NCBI GenBank assembly: GCA_032433595.1
Contig: JASWJB010000165.1
Location: 29,114-93,113, forward strand
From: Conoideocrella luteorostrata
Lineage: Eukaryota > Ascomycota > Sordariomycetes > Hypocreales > Clavicipitaceae
Length of the DNA stretch: 64,000 nucleotides
Direction: 5' to 3'
The position numbers and the translations under genes were made by a program. The notes under the pieces are model-generated. The model ran no database searches and was not told where the DNA came from. It was given only the letters and a program-made list of their open reading frames with translations. Shown here piece by piece: positions 12,048 through 22,027 of the stretch. Position 1 is the first letter of the stretch. Every line of letters begins with the position of its first letter.

Positions 12048-13406
12048 CTATAAGTACTTTTTAGGGCTGTTGGCTCGACGACGCTTATATACAACATAGC
12101 CAACTACAAGAACGATTTGTGTACCCACGAAGAAAACCATCAGTTTGCCGTGACCAGGAACACTATCGGTCACGGCCTGCGCTAGTGAGCGGTGGTGGGT
12201 GCGCAAGTTGGCTTCGAGAGATTCCCCATGAGTGGTAAGCTTCTGCCTCATGTCGTGATGCATACTGTGGATTTCGCTCTCAAGGTCCTTGATCTTCGCT
12301 TGTAAGTCGCCAATTTGACGTAGGGCAGCTAGTTCGTGACGCAGAGAGTCCACAGCCTTTTTCATCTCATCGTGTCGCTGCTCGTCCATCTGATGGTGCT
12401 TGGATACTGCATTGTAAACGGAGTTGATCTGGTGTGTTGCAGATTGAAGTCGGTTGTGGAGATCGTAGAACTGTTCCTTGGAAGTTTGAAACGTATCTGC
12501 TGGTTGATCTGGGATAGGGTCGGAATAATCGCCCTGCTGCCCGTGGCTATTGACGTCAGGGTGGTGTTGCCGAGAACGATACTCGTAGACGTTGTTGTTT
12601 TGTTCGCCGGAGACGGTAGAGTCTGACATGACCACGAGCTTGAAGACTTCAAACGAATCGGGGTTATCAGGGGTGGCGGCTGTAATACCAAAGTAGTATC
12701 CAGGGGGCAGTGAGACCTTATCTGTCTCAAAGCATAGGTTTCCATCGATTTCTACTCTGAATCCAGAAATAGTCTGCCGCAATTTGACCTGTGAGGGCCG
12801 GCCAAGATTACGGTAGAAGTAGTCGCATTGGCCAAAGGCGAGCTTATCCACGTTGGGTTGAGAGACATAGTCGACGGTGCCGTCGTTTAGGAACCCGCGG
12901 ATCATGCCGCCAGAGCCGCCATGGGAGTCGATCACCAGTACGAGACCGTCAAATTTACCGGCAGTATAAACGCTATTGGTACCGACTTCCTCCTTGCCTC
13001 GCCTCGCGAACCAGATGTTCAAGTTGCCGCCTGCACGATCTGGCCCACTGGCTCTGAAGTCTACGTCTGCCACCCAGGCCGTCCGTGTGAGGGGAGAGTC
13101 TGCCCAAATCGAGGATCGCTGGTTGCCAGGCGCCATAGGTGTTAGGATGATCTTATTGGACAGGAGCTCTGGCTGCTGCGGTTGTCCAGAGATGCTGAAG
13201 TGTGGAATTCGTCCATCGGCGGCACCCAGGCTGGGTCAAACGTCATATTCAGCTCAAAATGTCCATGATGAAGCCTCTTAATTGCTTACAAGATCGACTT
13301 ACCGGCCTGAATGCCCGAAGCTGAGCTCGTTGATCAAGACTTGAGCCTGAGAGAGACCAGCCGCAAACAGAGTAGCTACAGCTACTGAATCGCCAAAGAA
13401 TCGCAT
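12048..13406 (-). CDS. EMP47: L-type lectin cargo receptor, Emp47/ERGIC-53-like
   Basis: This type I membrane protein probably carries glycoproteins from ER to Golgi. Two exons (13406-13303 and 13230-12048) give about 428 residues. The N-terminus is a signal peptide (MRFFGDSVAVATLFAAGLSQ). The legume-lectin fold follows, with WVADVDFRASGP, DGLVLVIDSHGGSGGMIRGF and GYYFGITAATPDNPDSFEVF. Cys in FGQCDYFYRN and NLCFETD match the disulfide pair known in ERGIC-53. A charged, heptad-like stalk (roughly residues 280-390) and one membrane span (LMVFFVGTQIVLVVGYVVY) come next. The protein ends in KKYL, a dilysine KKxx retrieval signal placed exactly at the C-terminus. The intron removes a frame break and restores SGRLGAADGRIPHFSISG. 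The yeast paralogue Emp46 is the alternative name. Confidence 0.92.
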
Positions 13407-14237
13407 GCTGGCGTTTTTGCTGAAATTACATAAATTGCAATTGTATCTCGCTCAACAAAAAGGGCGAAATATGATTATCAGATTGACTGCGGACCGCAAT
13501 CACTGCCCGGTCCGGCTGGTTATGCCGTCGACGACACTTTGTCCAGGCGGAAGCAGGGCTTGCACCTGCCAACAAGGAAGCCCGTCGTTTCTCGTGGACG
13601 CAGGCCGTAAGTCGTGGTTGAGAGACTAAAAAGAGGATAAAAAGTAGTCGACTAGATAGAAAATTTATGGATAATACGATTGACGCTCTGAATCCGCTGA
13701 AATAATACAAGCAGTATTCTGGGAAGCAGTGAATAATGGGCAGCGAGGGTAAAAGAAGTCAGCACCACAGAATATATCGAGGTGTGGACAGCTGGCACAT
13801 GCGCCAGAGTAACTAACTAGTCAACCTGACTGTCTGAGCCGCAAGTTGGCAGCTTCGAGTCAGCCCACCAGCACCAGCTGGCGACTCCCAGGCAGTAAGC
13901 TCCCGTCGAGCGTTCCCCAAACACTCCAAAATTCAGGGAACTGCCATATCTGATTGGTGGCGACGCCGACGGGTTGTCAAATGTTAGTGGGGCAGCGAAG
14001 TCACACCCCCTTTCGGAGTAGCGTTCTGTGGCCTTTTGAATCGACTTCGACTCCTAGATCGCGACCTCGCCGGAAAGTTTCCCTGCCGCATCACCGCCTC
14101 CAGTTCGTGTAGAGTGCTCTGAGGGTATGGAACTTTATGCTGTCTCAACAAATAATTGTCTGCGTGCCATGAATGCTCCACAGGAGCAGCCCTAGCACCT
14201 CCGCCCCTTCGCTTCTCCGCCGTACTATTCTGGCGCG
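13407..14237. promoter_or_regulatory. Divergent promoter region of lectin and ALG8
   Basis: About 830 bases separate the start codons of two divergently transcribed secretory-pathway genes, the ER-Golgi lectin and ALG8. Both promoters must lie here. I recognise no specific factor-binding site with confidence. Shared regulation of the two genes is an inference from the arrangement only. Confidence 0.5.
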
Positions 14238-15933
14238 ATGGAGGAGTCCTACGCAACTTTGACGCAGTGCGCGATTGTCGCCGCTGCGTTCAAGATTCTT
14301 TTGTTTCCATCCTAGTAGGTTCTCTGGCCCCCAATCACTGTTGACGTCCATGTTTGTTCATCCATACTTGGCCTCTCTTCTGACCCAAGTTGCACAATAC
14401 GGGTTGCTAATCCTAATCTAGTAAATCCACGGACTTTGAAGTTCATCGCAACTGGCTTGCTATCACCAATAGCCTTTCCATTTCCGAGTGGTACTACGAA
14501 AAGACTTCAGAATGGACCCTCGACTATCCCCCTCTCTTTGCGTATTTCGAATGGATACTCGCGCATTTTGCAAGACTGTTTGACCCAGCCATGGTGAAAG
14601 TATATAACCTGAACTACGAAAGCTGGCAAACCGTATACTTTCAGCGAAGCACAGTTATCGCCACAGAACTTTTGGCGGTTTACGCCCTTCAACTCCATAT
14701 CGATTCCACCAGATTGGCTTCGAAACGAGCTGCCCAGGTTGCCGCGCTTTCGATCTTCCTGTCGCCTGGGTTGCTGATTATCGACCACATCCACTTTCAA
14801 TACAATGGCTTCATGTACGGTATATTACTCTGGTCTCTAGTTCTTGCTAGGTGCAAATCCACACTCCTGCAAAGCGGTCTTATTTTTGCCGCACTTCTGT
14901 GCTTTAAGCACATTTACCTTTATCTTGCCCCGGCATACTTTGTGTTCCTATTGCGAACATACTGCCTTTCGGCAAAGTCAAGGGTCCACATCAAATTTTC
15001 GAACTGTATCAAGTTAGGATTGGGAGTAATCTCTATATTTACCGCAGCGTTTGGGCCATTTGCTGCTATGGGACAGATTCCGCAGCTTTTGAGCCGACTG
15101 TTCCCTTTCTCTCGAGGGCTCTGCCACGCCTACTGGGCTCCCAATGTGTGGGCACTCTACTCGCTGGCTGACCGCGTCTTAATTATTCGTTAGTGGACAA
15201 GCCCCAGATTTCCCGCAACCCTGGTTATTTAGACGTCATCTAATCACATCTACTCGATACAGTTGCTCCTAGATTAGATTTAGCAGTCAAGTCGGAAGCG
15301 CTGCAGAGTGTTACACGTGGGCTTGTTGGCGACACTGCCTTTGCGGTTTTGCCCGAAATATCGCCCAGAGTCTGCTTTGTTTCGACACTCATCTTTCAGA
15401 TTCTACCTCTTCTGAAAATATTCTTTTCTTCCACGCTCCCTTCGTGGGAGGATTTTATTGGTGCCGTCACGCTTTGCGGGTACGCGTCTTTCCTCTTCGG
15501 ATGGCATGTACACGAAAAAGCTATTCTGCTGGTTATCATTCCTTTTAGTCTCATTGCTCTACGGGACCGGCGGCACCTGGGTGCTTTCCGTCCATTGACG
15601 GTCGCAGGTCATGTGTCGCTATTCCCTTTGCTATTCACACCAGCAGAATTTCCTGTGAAGACAATTTATACTGTCTTCTGGTTAGTTCTGTTCTTGATGT
15701 CGTTTGACCGGTTGGCGCCAGCGTCAAATAAGCCAAGAGTCTTCTTGTTGGATCGTTTCAGCACGCTGTACATTGCGGTAAGCATTCCATTGATCGCTTA
15801 CTCGTCATTGTTTCATCATATTATATTTGGTAAGAGTTATGAGTTTTTACCGCTCATGTTTACCAGCTCCTATGCAGCAATAGGAGTAGTCGGAAGTTGG
15901 GTCGGGTACATGGTAGTGTACTTTACGTCTTGA
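14238..15933 (+). CDS. ALG8: ALG8 dolichyl-phosphate-glucose alpha-1,3-glucosyltransferase
   Basis: This ER membrane enzyme adds the second glucose to the dolichol-linked oligosaccharide (Glc1Man9GlcNAc2) before N-glycosylation. Three exons (14238-14314, 14422-15188, 15263-15933) give about 504 residues, typical for the family. The ALG6/ALG8 signature in the first lumenal loop is clear: [14 protein letters not shown], formed across intron 1, then [37 protein letters not shown] and [16 protein letters not shown] are also characteristic; the latter motifs favour ALG8 over ALG6. Many hydrophobic segments agree with a polytopic protein. Intron 2 removes a TAG and joins [15 protein letters not shown]. 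The transposon nest begins about 340 bases after the stop codon. Confidence 0.94.
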
Positions 15934-16275
15934 GTGAAAAGCGTCCTGTACAAGCTGCCACCGCAAGGTTCATAGACTTCGATGATACCCCATGATCTTG
16001 TGATCTCAGAAATCAGAATTTAGAGACCGCAACATATCTCCCTTCAATTTTCGAGACGTCATGCATCTAATGTGCCCCACCGCTGGATAAGCAGCAACCT
16101 TTAAAGTGTTTTTTGGCGTCTGGGTGATAATGGAGGGGCATTTGTCGCTCGAAACTCAACCAAAACGACGGTCCCCGACGGTCCCCGCTTTTCATTTTTT
16201 AGCGCCAGTTAACTTATTAGGCTGCATCAATTTAGGTGTAACTACGGAGTATGTGGGATTTGTGACAGAACGTTA
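15934..16275. other. Intergenic region between ALG8 and the transposon nest
   Basis: This stretch holds the ALG8 3' UTR and unique DNA up to the TA dinucleotide (16274-16275) that flanks the transposon. A 10-bp direct repeat (CGACGGTCCC twice) lies near 16168, and one TACGGAGTA copy lies near 16243. I see no gene. Confidence 0.55.
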
Positions 16276-16322
16276 ACGTCGCCCACCCCACCACCGACCA
16301 CACCTCTCAACTGACCACCTTT
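16276..16322 (+). repeat. Left terminal inverted repeat (47 bp)
   Basis: The repeat starts ACGTCGCCCACCCC and ends GACCACCTTT. It matches the reverse complement of 19359-19404 except for one extra T near position 16312. TA lies immediately outside. Confidence 0.9.
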
Positions 16323-16394
16323 GGCGCGGAATAGCTGCATTAGATATCGTCAAATTAGTCGGCACAACGCGTTGAAAATAGTGATATTTGGTGT

Positions 16395-16885
16395 TTAGCT
16401 AGGAAGCTGCCACTCGTGGCAGAGGTCTTCAAAAGGAATAGCAGCAATCGCGTTTGCTGCTGCAATCTGCGCCGGAAGGCGCTGGCGGGCCTTTTCAACA
16501 TCTTCAATATTCGCGAATTTTTTATTAGGGTTATGCTCGACCTTCTGCTTCTTCCTTGGTTTGTGAGCATCAACTTGGTGCCTAAGATCACGAATTTCCT
16601 GCTCTGCGCGTACTAGCTGGATGTTTTTATCGTCAATTCCCTTCCGGATCTTCCGAAATAATTGACGAGCTGTTGGGTCTATCTAACTAGGAGGAATAAC
16701 TCGGTCAATTAGTTGCTGAATATGACTGCCGCGCTGAGGGGTCTTGAGAAGGTCTTCCTGCTGCTTTTCAGGGATTTAAGGCATTGCTTAAAGAGGCTTA
16801 TCAGCAGATGCCAGTAATTTTGAGAGAAGAGGTCTCGCTACATTAACTAGCCAAAGTCCCGTAGCTTTCCACCCAGATAGGATTT
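16395..16885 (-). pseudogene. Transposase C-terminal remnant (pogo/Fot1-like)
   Basis: Reading the minus strand from 16885 gives one frame of about 160 codons. It begins with SGWKATGLWLVNVARPLLSK, the conserved segment that follows the catalytic domain in fungal pogo-type transposases. It continues to a coiled-coil-like tail (GIDDKNIQLVRAEQEIRDLR), a basic patch (KPRKKQKVEHNPNKKF) and a natural-looking end at 16395. Three in-frame stops (two TAA, one TAG) interrupt it. The catalytic Asp residues expected just upstream are absent, so the copy is dead. Confidence 0.85.
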
Positions 16886-16943
16886 TTTTTTTCGTGATTC
16901 TAGCTAGCTAGGCCTTATAATAATATTCAAGGAAGAGGATTTT

Positions 16944-17107
16944 TGTTACGATAAGAATCGTCGGATTAGTGGGTGGATTAGTCACGCTGCAAGTGGGACC
17001 CACAGTACCCCCTTTCTGTACGGAATAGCTAGACCAGAGACCTACATCTAATATCATCATCAATTATAACAATACCTTCACTTTGCTTGCAATTCCAGCG
17101 CGTAACA
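16944..17107 (+). repeat. Left LTR
   Basis: 164 bp, TGTTACGATAAG to GCGCGTAACA. It differs from the right LTR mainly by C/T and G/A transitions and by lacking a 7-base segment that in the right copy completes a TACGGAGTA motif. Confidence 0.85.
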
Positions 17108-17394
17108 AGTGGTAGCAATTGGAGATTCGACGTGCCGCCTCCAATGCGCCTGGTCTAGCTTCTGCGCCTAGATCTACCAAATCGGCCTAAAAACCACCAA
17201 ACCTAGCAGCTACAATCCTTACGAGCAATTCCCGCTACGATAACCCTTCCTCAATTGAAGACCTAGCTAGCAGCTGCGTTCCTGTCAGAACCGCTACTAT
17301 CGTGGAATTCAATAGATGCTGTGTGTTTTCTAGCATCCTGTTAATCCGGCTGCATCAATATCTACAATCCCGTACGATTCCAGCGAGCCAATTC

Positions 17395-17548
17395 TAACCC
17401 GACCGTCATCGAATTCAATAGCTGCCGCGAGCATCCAAGCCGGCAGCTTCCTTCAATTCAACCCGACCGTCTGACCCGACCGTCATCGAATTCAATAGCT
17501 GCCGCGAGCATCCAAGCCGGCAGCTTCCTTTAATTCAACCTGACCGTT
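17395..17548 (+). repeat. 77-bp tandem duplication inside the LTR element
   Basis: GACCGTCATCGAATTC occurs at 17401 and again at 17478. The whole 77-base unit (through GCTGCCGCGAGCATCCAAG and CGGCAGCTTCCTT) is repeated almost unchanged. A more diverged relative (GGAATTCAATAGATGC) lies near 17304. Confidence 0.8.
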
Positions 17549-17576
17549 AATTTATTCCTTTAATTCTTAGGGCACT

Positions 17577-18239
17577 ATGATTCCCCTAGACAGGCTTAAC
17601 CAGCAAGAGCAGCGGCGCTTGCAGCAGCTCTATCGTCAAGATCAACAGCGCCGTACGTGTGGAATTTGCAAGCAAGCCTTTCCTTCAAGAAATCAGCTAC
17701 ATCAGCATCTCAAGAAATTATGCCCTGCTAGTAAGCTCTTGCAAAGGTACCAACAAGAATAATAGCGCCTAGAAGAGCAGTATCAGCAAGAACGTCAGCA
17801 TCGTCAAGACCTAGAATATCAGCTCTAACAGGAATCTCAGCAACGTCAGCAACTAGAATATCAGCTCTAACAGGAATCCCAGCAACGTCAGCAGCTAGAA
17901 TCCCAGCGCCAGCAGGCCCAGCAGGATTTCTAGCTACAAGGCCAGCGAATCCAGCAACAAGACTATCAGATTCAGTGCCAGCAGCAGCAGATTCAAGACC
18001 TTCAGAAAGAGGTCCATCAAGACTTCTTAATAGAGTTCCGTCAAGACCTTCAAAAGCAGCTTGCGCAGTATCAAAGTCAACCACCTAGCAGCTATTCCAG
18101 TCAGCCACCTAGCCAATTCAATCGTGACCGTCAATCTAGTCAGCCACCCTGCCAATCTATTCCTAGCTGGTATCAAATTCAATCGCCCGGCCAAGACATT
18201 CAGCAGCCTGCCCAATATCCTAGTCTAATGCCCGGCTAA
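17577..18239 (+). pseudogene. Decayed Gln-rich ORF with C2H2 finger, internal to LTR element
   Basis: One frame of about 220 codons runs from ATG 17577 to TAA 18237-18239. It starts with a C2H2-like finger (CGICKQAFPSRNQLHQHLKK, then LC). A long Gln-rich segment with QESQQRQQLE-type repeats follows, then a C-terminal part with repeated SQPPS. Five in-frame stops interrupt it (17760, 17763 and three between 17820 and 17940), and each is TAA or TAG where neighbouring repeats suggest a Gln codon. That is the change expected from C-to-T mutation by RIP. A similar finger occurs in proteins of fungal retroelements, which I recall only in general terms, so a gag-like role is a guess. Confidence 0.65.
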
Positions 18240-18345
18240 TTCCTTCGCTACCCACCTAGCCCGCTGCCCGGATAATTTTTTTCCCCTTACTATTCCTTCT
18301 AGATCACTAGGGACAGTGATTTCTTTTTTCGTGGTTGCCGGCATT

Positions 18346-18516
18346 TGTTACGATAAGAATCGTTGGATTAGTGGGTAGATTAGTCACGCTGCAAGTGGGA
18401 CCCACAGGACCCCCTTTTCGTACAGAATACGGAGTAGCTAGACTAGAGACCTACATCTAACAACATCATTAATTATAACAATACCTTCACTCTGCTTGCA
18501 ATTCCAGCACGTAACA
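18346..18516 (+). repeat. Right LTR
   Basis: 171 bp, TGTTACGATAAG to GCACGTAACA, about 90 percent alike to the left LTR by eye. It contains the TACGGAGTA motif near 18429 that the left copy lacks. Confidence 0.85.
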
Positions 18517-18589
18517 TAGGCTAATTTCATTAGATAACAAGCTATTTAGTAATGCTATAAAGTGCTACTTACGATATTAATCTATATTA

Positions 18590-19262
18590 TTAGGGAACCA
18601 TTGCTATTGTATGCTTTCTCCCTTAAAATAACTAGTAGGCTAAGGACCCTGCTATCTACGCTAATACACTTGGTAATTATAGTCTAAAATTGCCCTCTAG
18701 GGTGTTTCCTAATAATAATCTGTATTTATAAGTGCTTAAGAACTAGGCTATTACTGCCCTAGCCCTCTTAAACACTTACCTTATCTATATTATACTAATT
18801 TCGCGGTGGAATTAGCTTTAGAGCCTTTGCCTCGAGAAGCACAAAGAAGGTCTTTATTATATTAGCAGATACGCTATTAATACAGCAGGAATCCATTCGC
18901 TTGCCTTTCTTTGTTAATATTTCCGGGTAACGCCTTAAGAAGCCTATAACCCAATTTTTTCCGATAGGTTCAAGGTCTCCTCCCTTGACCAGAATGTGTG
19001 AGACAAAGCTGCGGAGCTATTGATGTGTGACAGGCACATTCAATGATACCTGGGCTTTAATCCACTTAACGAGGCTTTCTTTATCCTTCTGTGAGAGACG
19101 CTGCCGGCATTCATACGCATCTAATCGCGGTTGCGCGCCGTGTATCCTATCACGAATAGTTGTCCTTGGTATTCCATAGTGTTTCGAGGCTTTCCGGATG
19201 GATTGCCCACCTGCAACCATAGATATAGCATTTTGAAGGTCGCTTTCCGTGTAATCAGGCAT
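18590..19262 (-). pseudogene. Transposase N-terminal remnant (pogo/Fot1-like)
   Basis: The minus-strand frame starts at ATG 19262 with MPDYTESDLQNAISMVAGGQ and SIRKASKHYGIPRTTIRDRI, a psq-type helix-turn-helix. A CENP-B-type DNA-binding part follows (LSQKDKESLVKWIKAQ, then GKNWVIGFLRRYPEI). It continues in the same frame through several TAG/TAA stops into the start of the DDE domain: PPRN-stop-YNIDK holds the first catalytic Asp, and IIIRKHPRGQF and SLLVILREKAYN match conserved pogo segments. The frame ends near 18590, shortly before the right LTR. Only the first 81 codons are uninterrupted. Confidence 0.87.
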
Positions 19263-19358
19263 TGCGAATCTAATGATATAATTATTATATTAATAGCAAT
19301 ATAATTGCACGAGAAATCGCGGTTGGAATGTGGGCTATTTCGCGTTGAAATGACTAAA

Positions 19359-19404
19359 AAAGGTGGTCGTTGAGAGGTGTGGTCGGTGGTGGGGTGGGCG
19401 ACGT
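19359..19404 (-). repeat. Right terminal inverted repeat (46 bp)
   Basis: Its reverse complement starts ACGTCGCCCACCCC and matches 16276-16322 with one single-base length difference. TA (19405-19406) follows on the outside. The end lies about 270 bases before the ADE5,7 start codon. Confidence 0.9.
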
Positions 19405-19675
19405 TAGTGGGATGTTCGGGGAGGGAAAAAAAAAATTGGAGGAGACACCAAATTCCGCATCAACCAACTTTTCAGACTTAGCATCTCGGGCACGAATTAA
19501 GTGATAGACTTTACCGTCGCTTTTTTGCGGCCAGCCAGGCTCTGATTGCGGACCATTCACAACTACTGGTTGAATTGCGAAGCTCCTCCGTTTGTTAGGA
19601 CAGCTCAAATCTCCTCTGACTGAACGCCAAATTTATCGGCGACACGTCCCGCATACGATTATACCAATCCAAAAA

Positions 19676-22027
19676 ATGGATAACCTTCGAGTGCTTCTTA
19701 TCGGCAACGGCGGCCGTGAGCACGCTCTTGCATGGAAGTTAAGCCAGTCAGCTCGAGTTGAGACCATTTTTGCCGTACCGGGCAATGGCGGTACAGCAAC
19801 ATGTCCCAAGGTCACCAACGTCGCATCTGTTGCCGCGGAGAATTTTACGGATCTTGTACATTTTGCACAGACAAATAAAATCAACTTGGTCGTTCCTGGG
19901 CCCGAGGCTCCCTTGGTTGACGGTATAGAAGGTTTCTTCAAAAAGGCAGGCATTTCTTGCTTTGGACCTTCGAAGGAAGCAGCTCGATTAGAAGGCAGCA
20001 AGACCTACTCCAAGGACTTCATGAAAAAGTACAGTATCCCAACTGCGGCTTACGAGAACTTCTCGACATATGAAAAGGCCATCAGCTACGTTGAAAACGT
20101 CTCCCATGACGTTGTCATCAAGGCAACTGGTCTCGCAGCTGGCAAGGGTGTCATTCTTCCCCAGTCAAAGCAGGAGGCGAAGGATGCTCTCAAACAGATT
20201 ATGGTCGACAGGGCATTTGGCTCTGCTGGTGACGAGGTGGTCATTGAAGAACTTCTTGTGGGCGATGAATTGAGCGTCCTCACATTTTGCGATGGCTATA
20301 CCATCCGGTCGCTTCCCTTAGCTCAAGATCACAAACGCATTTTCGATGGGGATCAAGGTCCAAATACGGGGGGGATGGGCTGCTACGCACCAACGAACAT
20401 CGCGACGAAAGACTTGACAGAAAGGATCGATAAAGAAATCCTCGAGCCTACAATATTGGGCATGCGGAGAGAGCAGCAACCTTTCCGTGGTGTGCTCTTT
20501 ACCGGCCTGATGATTACCACCGCCGGACCAAAGGTCCTGGAATATAACGTCCGATTCGGCGATCCTGAGACACAGACTGTTCTACCACTTCTGTCCGCCG
20601 ATACAGACCTAGCTGAAGTCATGCTTGCATGCGCTGAGGGATACTTGGATAATTGCCATCTCAAGATTGATCAGACGTTTAGCGCAACGGTCGTTGTTGC
20701 TGCTGGAGGCTACCCCGGATCATACGCCAAAGGTACTCCTATAACTGTTTTGTCGCCACCGGATGGCAGTACTATCTTCCACGCTGGAACGAAGCTTGAC
20801 GGGCACAACCTCAAGTCTTCAGGCGGTCGCGTAATCGCCATCAACTCTGTGGGGGAGTCTCTGAGAGCTGCGGTAGATGCCTGCTACGCTGCACTTTCTG
20901 CTGGAGTTATTAACTTCGAGAGCATGTTCTTCCGGAAAGATATCGCATTCCGAGCGTTCCGAGCTCCCAACAAGAAAGCCATGACTTATGCCCAGGCTGG
21001 CGTGGATATCCAAGCTGGCAATGACTTTGTTGAGAAGATCAAGAAGGCGGTCGCAAGCACTAAAAGGCCTGGCGCTGATGCTGAAATTGGGGGATTTGGG
21101 GGCGAACTTGATCTTTCACAGTGCGGGTATCCCAATGCTCCTGTCCTTGTTGGAGCTATTGATGGAGTTGGTACGAAACTCATGATTGCACAGACCATGA
21201 AGAAACACGAAACCGTCGGCATTGATCTTGTCGCTATGAATGTGAATGATTTGATCGTTCAGGGCGCAACACCACTGATGTTCCTGGACTACTACGGCTG
21301 CAGCAAGCTTGATTTGGCATCAGCCGCCGCTTTTGTCGAAGGTGTGGCCGAGGGCTGTCGTCAGTCCGGATGTGCCCTAGTCGGTGGGGAGACGGCTGAG
21401 ATGCCAGGGATGTATCAAGCCGAGGATTACGATGCTGCAGGATGCGCTGTCGGAGCTGTCACTACAGAGAGTAGACTGCCGCAAAAAGGTGCGATGGTGG
21501 AAGGGGACGTTCTCCTAGGTCTGGGATCTTCAGGCGTCCACTCCAACGGCTTTTCTTTAGTTAGAAGGATTATTCAGAGTGCTGGGTTGACCTACCACTC
21601 ACAAGCGCCTTGGGACGCGACCAAGACCGTTGGTGAAGACCTGTTGAGCCCTACGCGCATCTACGTCAAGAGTCTTCTACCTGTACTCGGAGACATAAAA
21701 GGTTTGGCCCATATCACTGGTGGTGGTCTCATTGAAAATGTGCCCCGCATGCTGCCAGACACTTTGACTGCTGATATCATCTATGGCTCGTGGGATACTC
21801 CTCCCGTATTCCAATGGCTTAAGCAGGCTGGGAACGTTGATCCAACTGAAATGTGTCGCACTTTCAACTCTGGAATCGGCATGGTCATTGCGGTAGACGC
21901 ATGCAAGGCTGATGCTGTGGCGCAAACACTGTCAGCATCTGAAAAGGTCTACAGGATTGGGCGGCTGGTTGGTCGTACTCCAGGACAGTCAGGCTGTGAG
22001 GTCCAGAAACTTGAATCATGGATATAA
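19676..22027 (+). CDS. ADE5,7: Bifunctional GAR synthetase / AIR synthetase (ADE5,7)
   Basis: This cytosolic enzyme carries out two steps of de novo purine synthesis: phosphoribosylamine-glycine ligase and phosphoribosylformylglycinamidine cyclo-ligase. A single exon codes about 783 residues, the full family length. The PurD half begins [18 protein letters not shown] and has the ATP-grasp motifs [14 protein letters not shown] and [17 protein letters not shown]. The PurM half (from about residue 440) shows [60 protein letters not shown] and [17 protein letters not shown] chose ATG 19676 because it directly precedes the first conserved strand; the frame is open upstream to 19592. The decayed transposon ends only about 270 bases upstream, so it could affect this promoter. 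Confidence 0.97.
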   Translation: MDNLRVLLIGNGGREHALAWKLSQSARVETIFAVPGNGGTATCPKVTNVASVAAENFTDLVHFAQTNKINLVVPGPEAPLVDGIEGFFKKAGISCFGPSKEAARLEGSKTYSKDFMKKYSIPTAAYENFSTYEKAISYVENVSHDVVIKATGLAAGKGVILPQSKQEAKDALKQIMVDRAFGSAGDEVVIEELLVGDELSVLTFCDGYTIRSLPLAQDHKRIFDGDQGPNTGGMGCYAPTNIATKDLTERIDKEILEPTILGMRREQQPFRGVLFTGLMITTAGPKVLEYNVRFGDPETQTVLPLLSADTDLAEVMLACAEGYLDNCHLKIDQTFSATVVVAAGGYPGSYAKGTPITVLSPPDGSTIFHAGTKLDGHNLKSSGGRVIAINSVGESLRAAVDACYAALSAGVINFESMFFRKDIAFRAFRAPNKKAMTYAQAGVDIQAGNDFVEKIKKAVASTKRPGADAEIGGFGGELDLSQCGYPNAPVLVGAIDGVGTKLMIAQTMKKHETVGIDLVAMNVNDLIVQGATPLMFLDYYGCSKLDLASAAAFVEGVAEGCRQSGCALVGGETAEMPGMYQAEDYDAAGCAVGAVTTESRLPQKGAMVEGDVLLGLGSSGVHSNGFSLVRRIIQSAGLTYHSQAPWDATKTVGEDLLSPTRIYVKSLLPVLGDIKGLAHITGGGLIENVPRMLPDTLTADIIYGSWDTPPVFQWLKQAGNVDPTEMCRTFNSGIGMVIAVDACKADAVAQTLSASEKVYRIGRLVGRTPGQSGCEVQKLESWI

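Larger units (their letters stand above)
16944..18516 (+). mobile_element. Small non-autonomous LTR element
   Basis: Two direct repeats (16944-17107, 164 bp, and 18346-18516, 171 bp) begin TGTTACGATAAG and end CGTAACA, so each has TG...CA termini with a short terminal inversion. The internal 1.24 kb begins AGTGGTAGCAATTGG; TGGTAGC matches the start of primer-binding sites that pair with initiator-Met tRNA. There is no reverse transcriptase, integrase or protease, only one decayed Gln-rich frame. I see no target duplication: the flanks are ATTTT and TAGGC. The unit lies inside the decayed transposase. A stretch near 16881 resembles the bases just before the right LTR (GATTTCTTTTTTCGTG), so a rearranged tandem copy is possible. 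Confidence 0.8.
16276..19404 (-). mobile_element. pogo/Fot1-like DNA transposon with nested LTR insertion
   Basis: The element is bounded by inverted repeats of 46-47 bp (16276-16322 and 19359-19404) that differ by a single inserted T. Both ends are flanked by TA (16274-16275 and 19405-19406), the target duplication of Tc1/mariner-pogo elements. Inside, on the minus strand, is a decayed transposase with N-terminal helix-turn-helix regions (19262-18590) and a C-terminal part (16885-16395). The LTR element 16944-18516 lies between them, and the middle of the catalytic domain is missing. A second, less exact inverted pair (TTAGTC-N4-CAACGCG, left near 16355, right near 19341) lies just inside. 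About 1.55 kb remain without the LTR element. Confidence 0.88.

Noticed and set aside
16355..19356. TTAGTC...CAACGCG pair taken as the transposon ends
   Set aside because: A longer and better inverted repeat with flanking TA lies outside it (16276-16322 and 19359-19404); the inner pair is subterminal.
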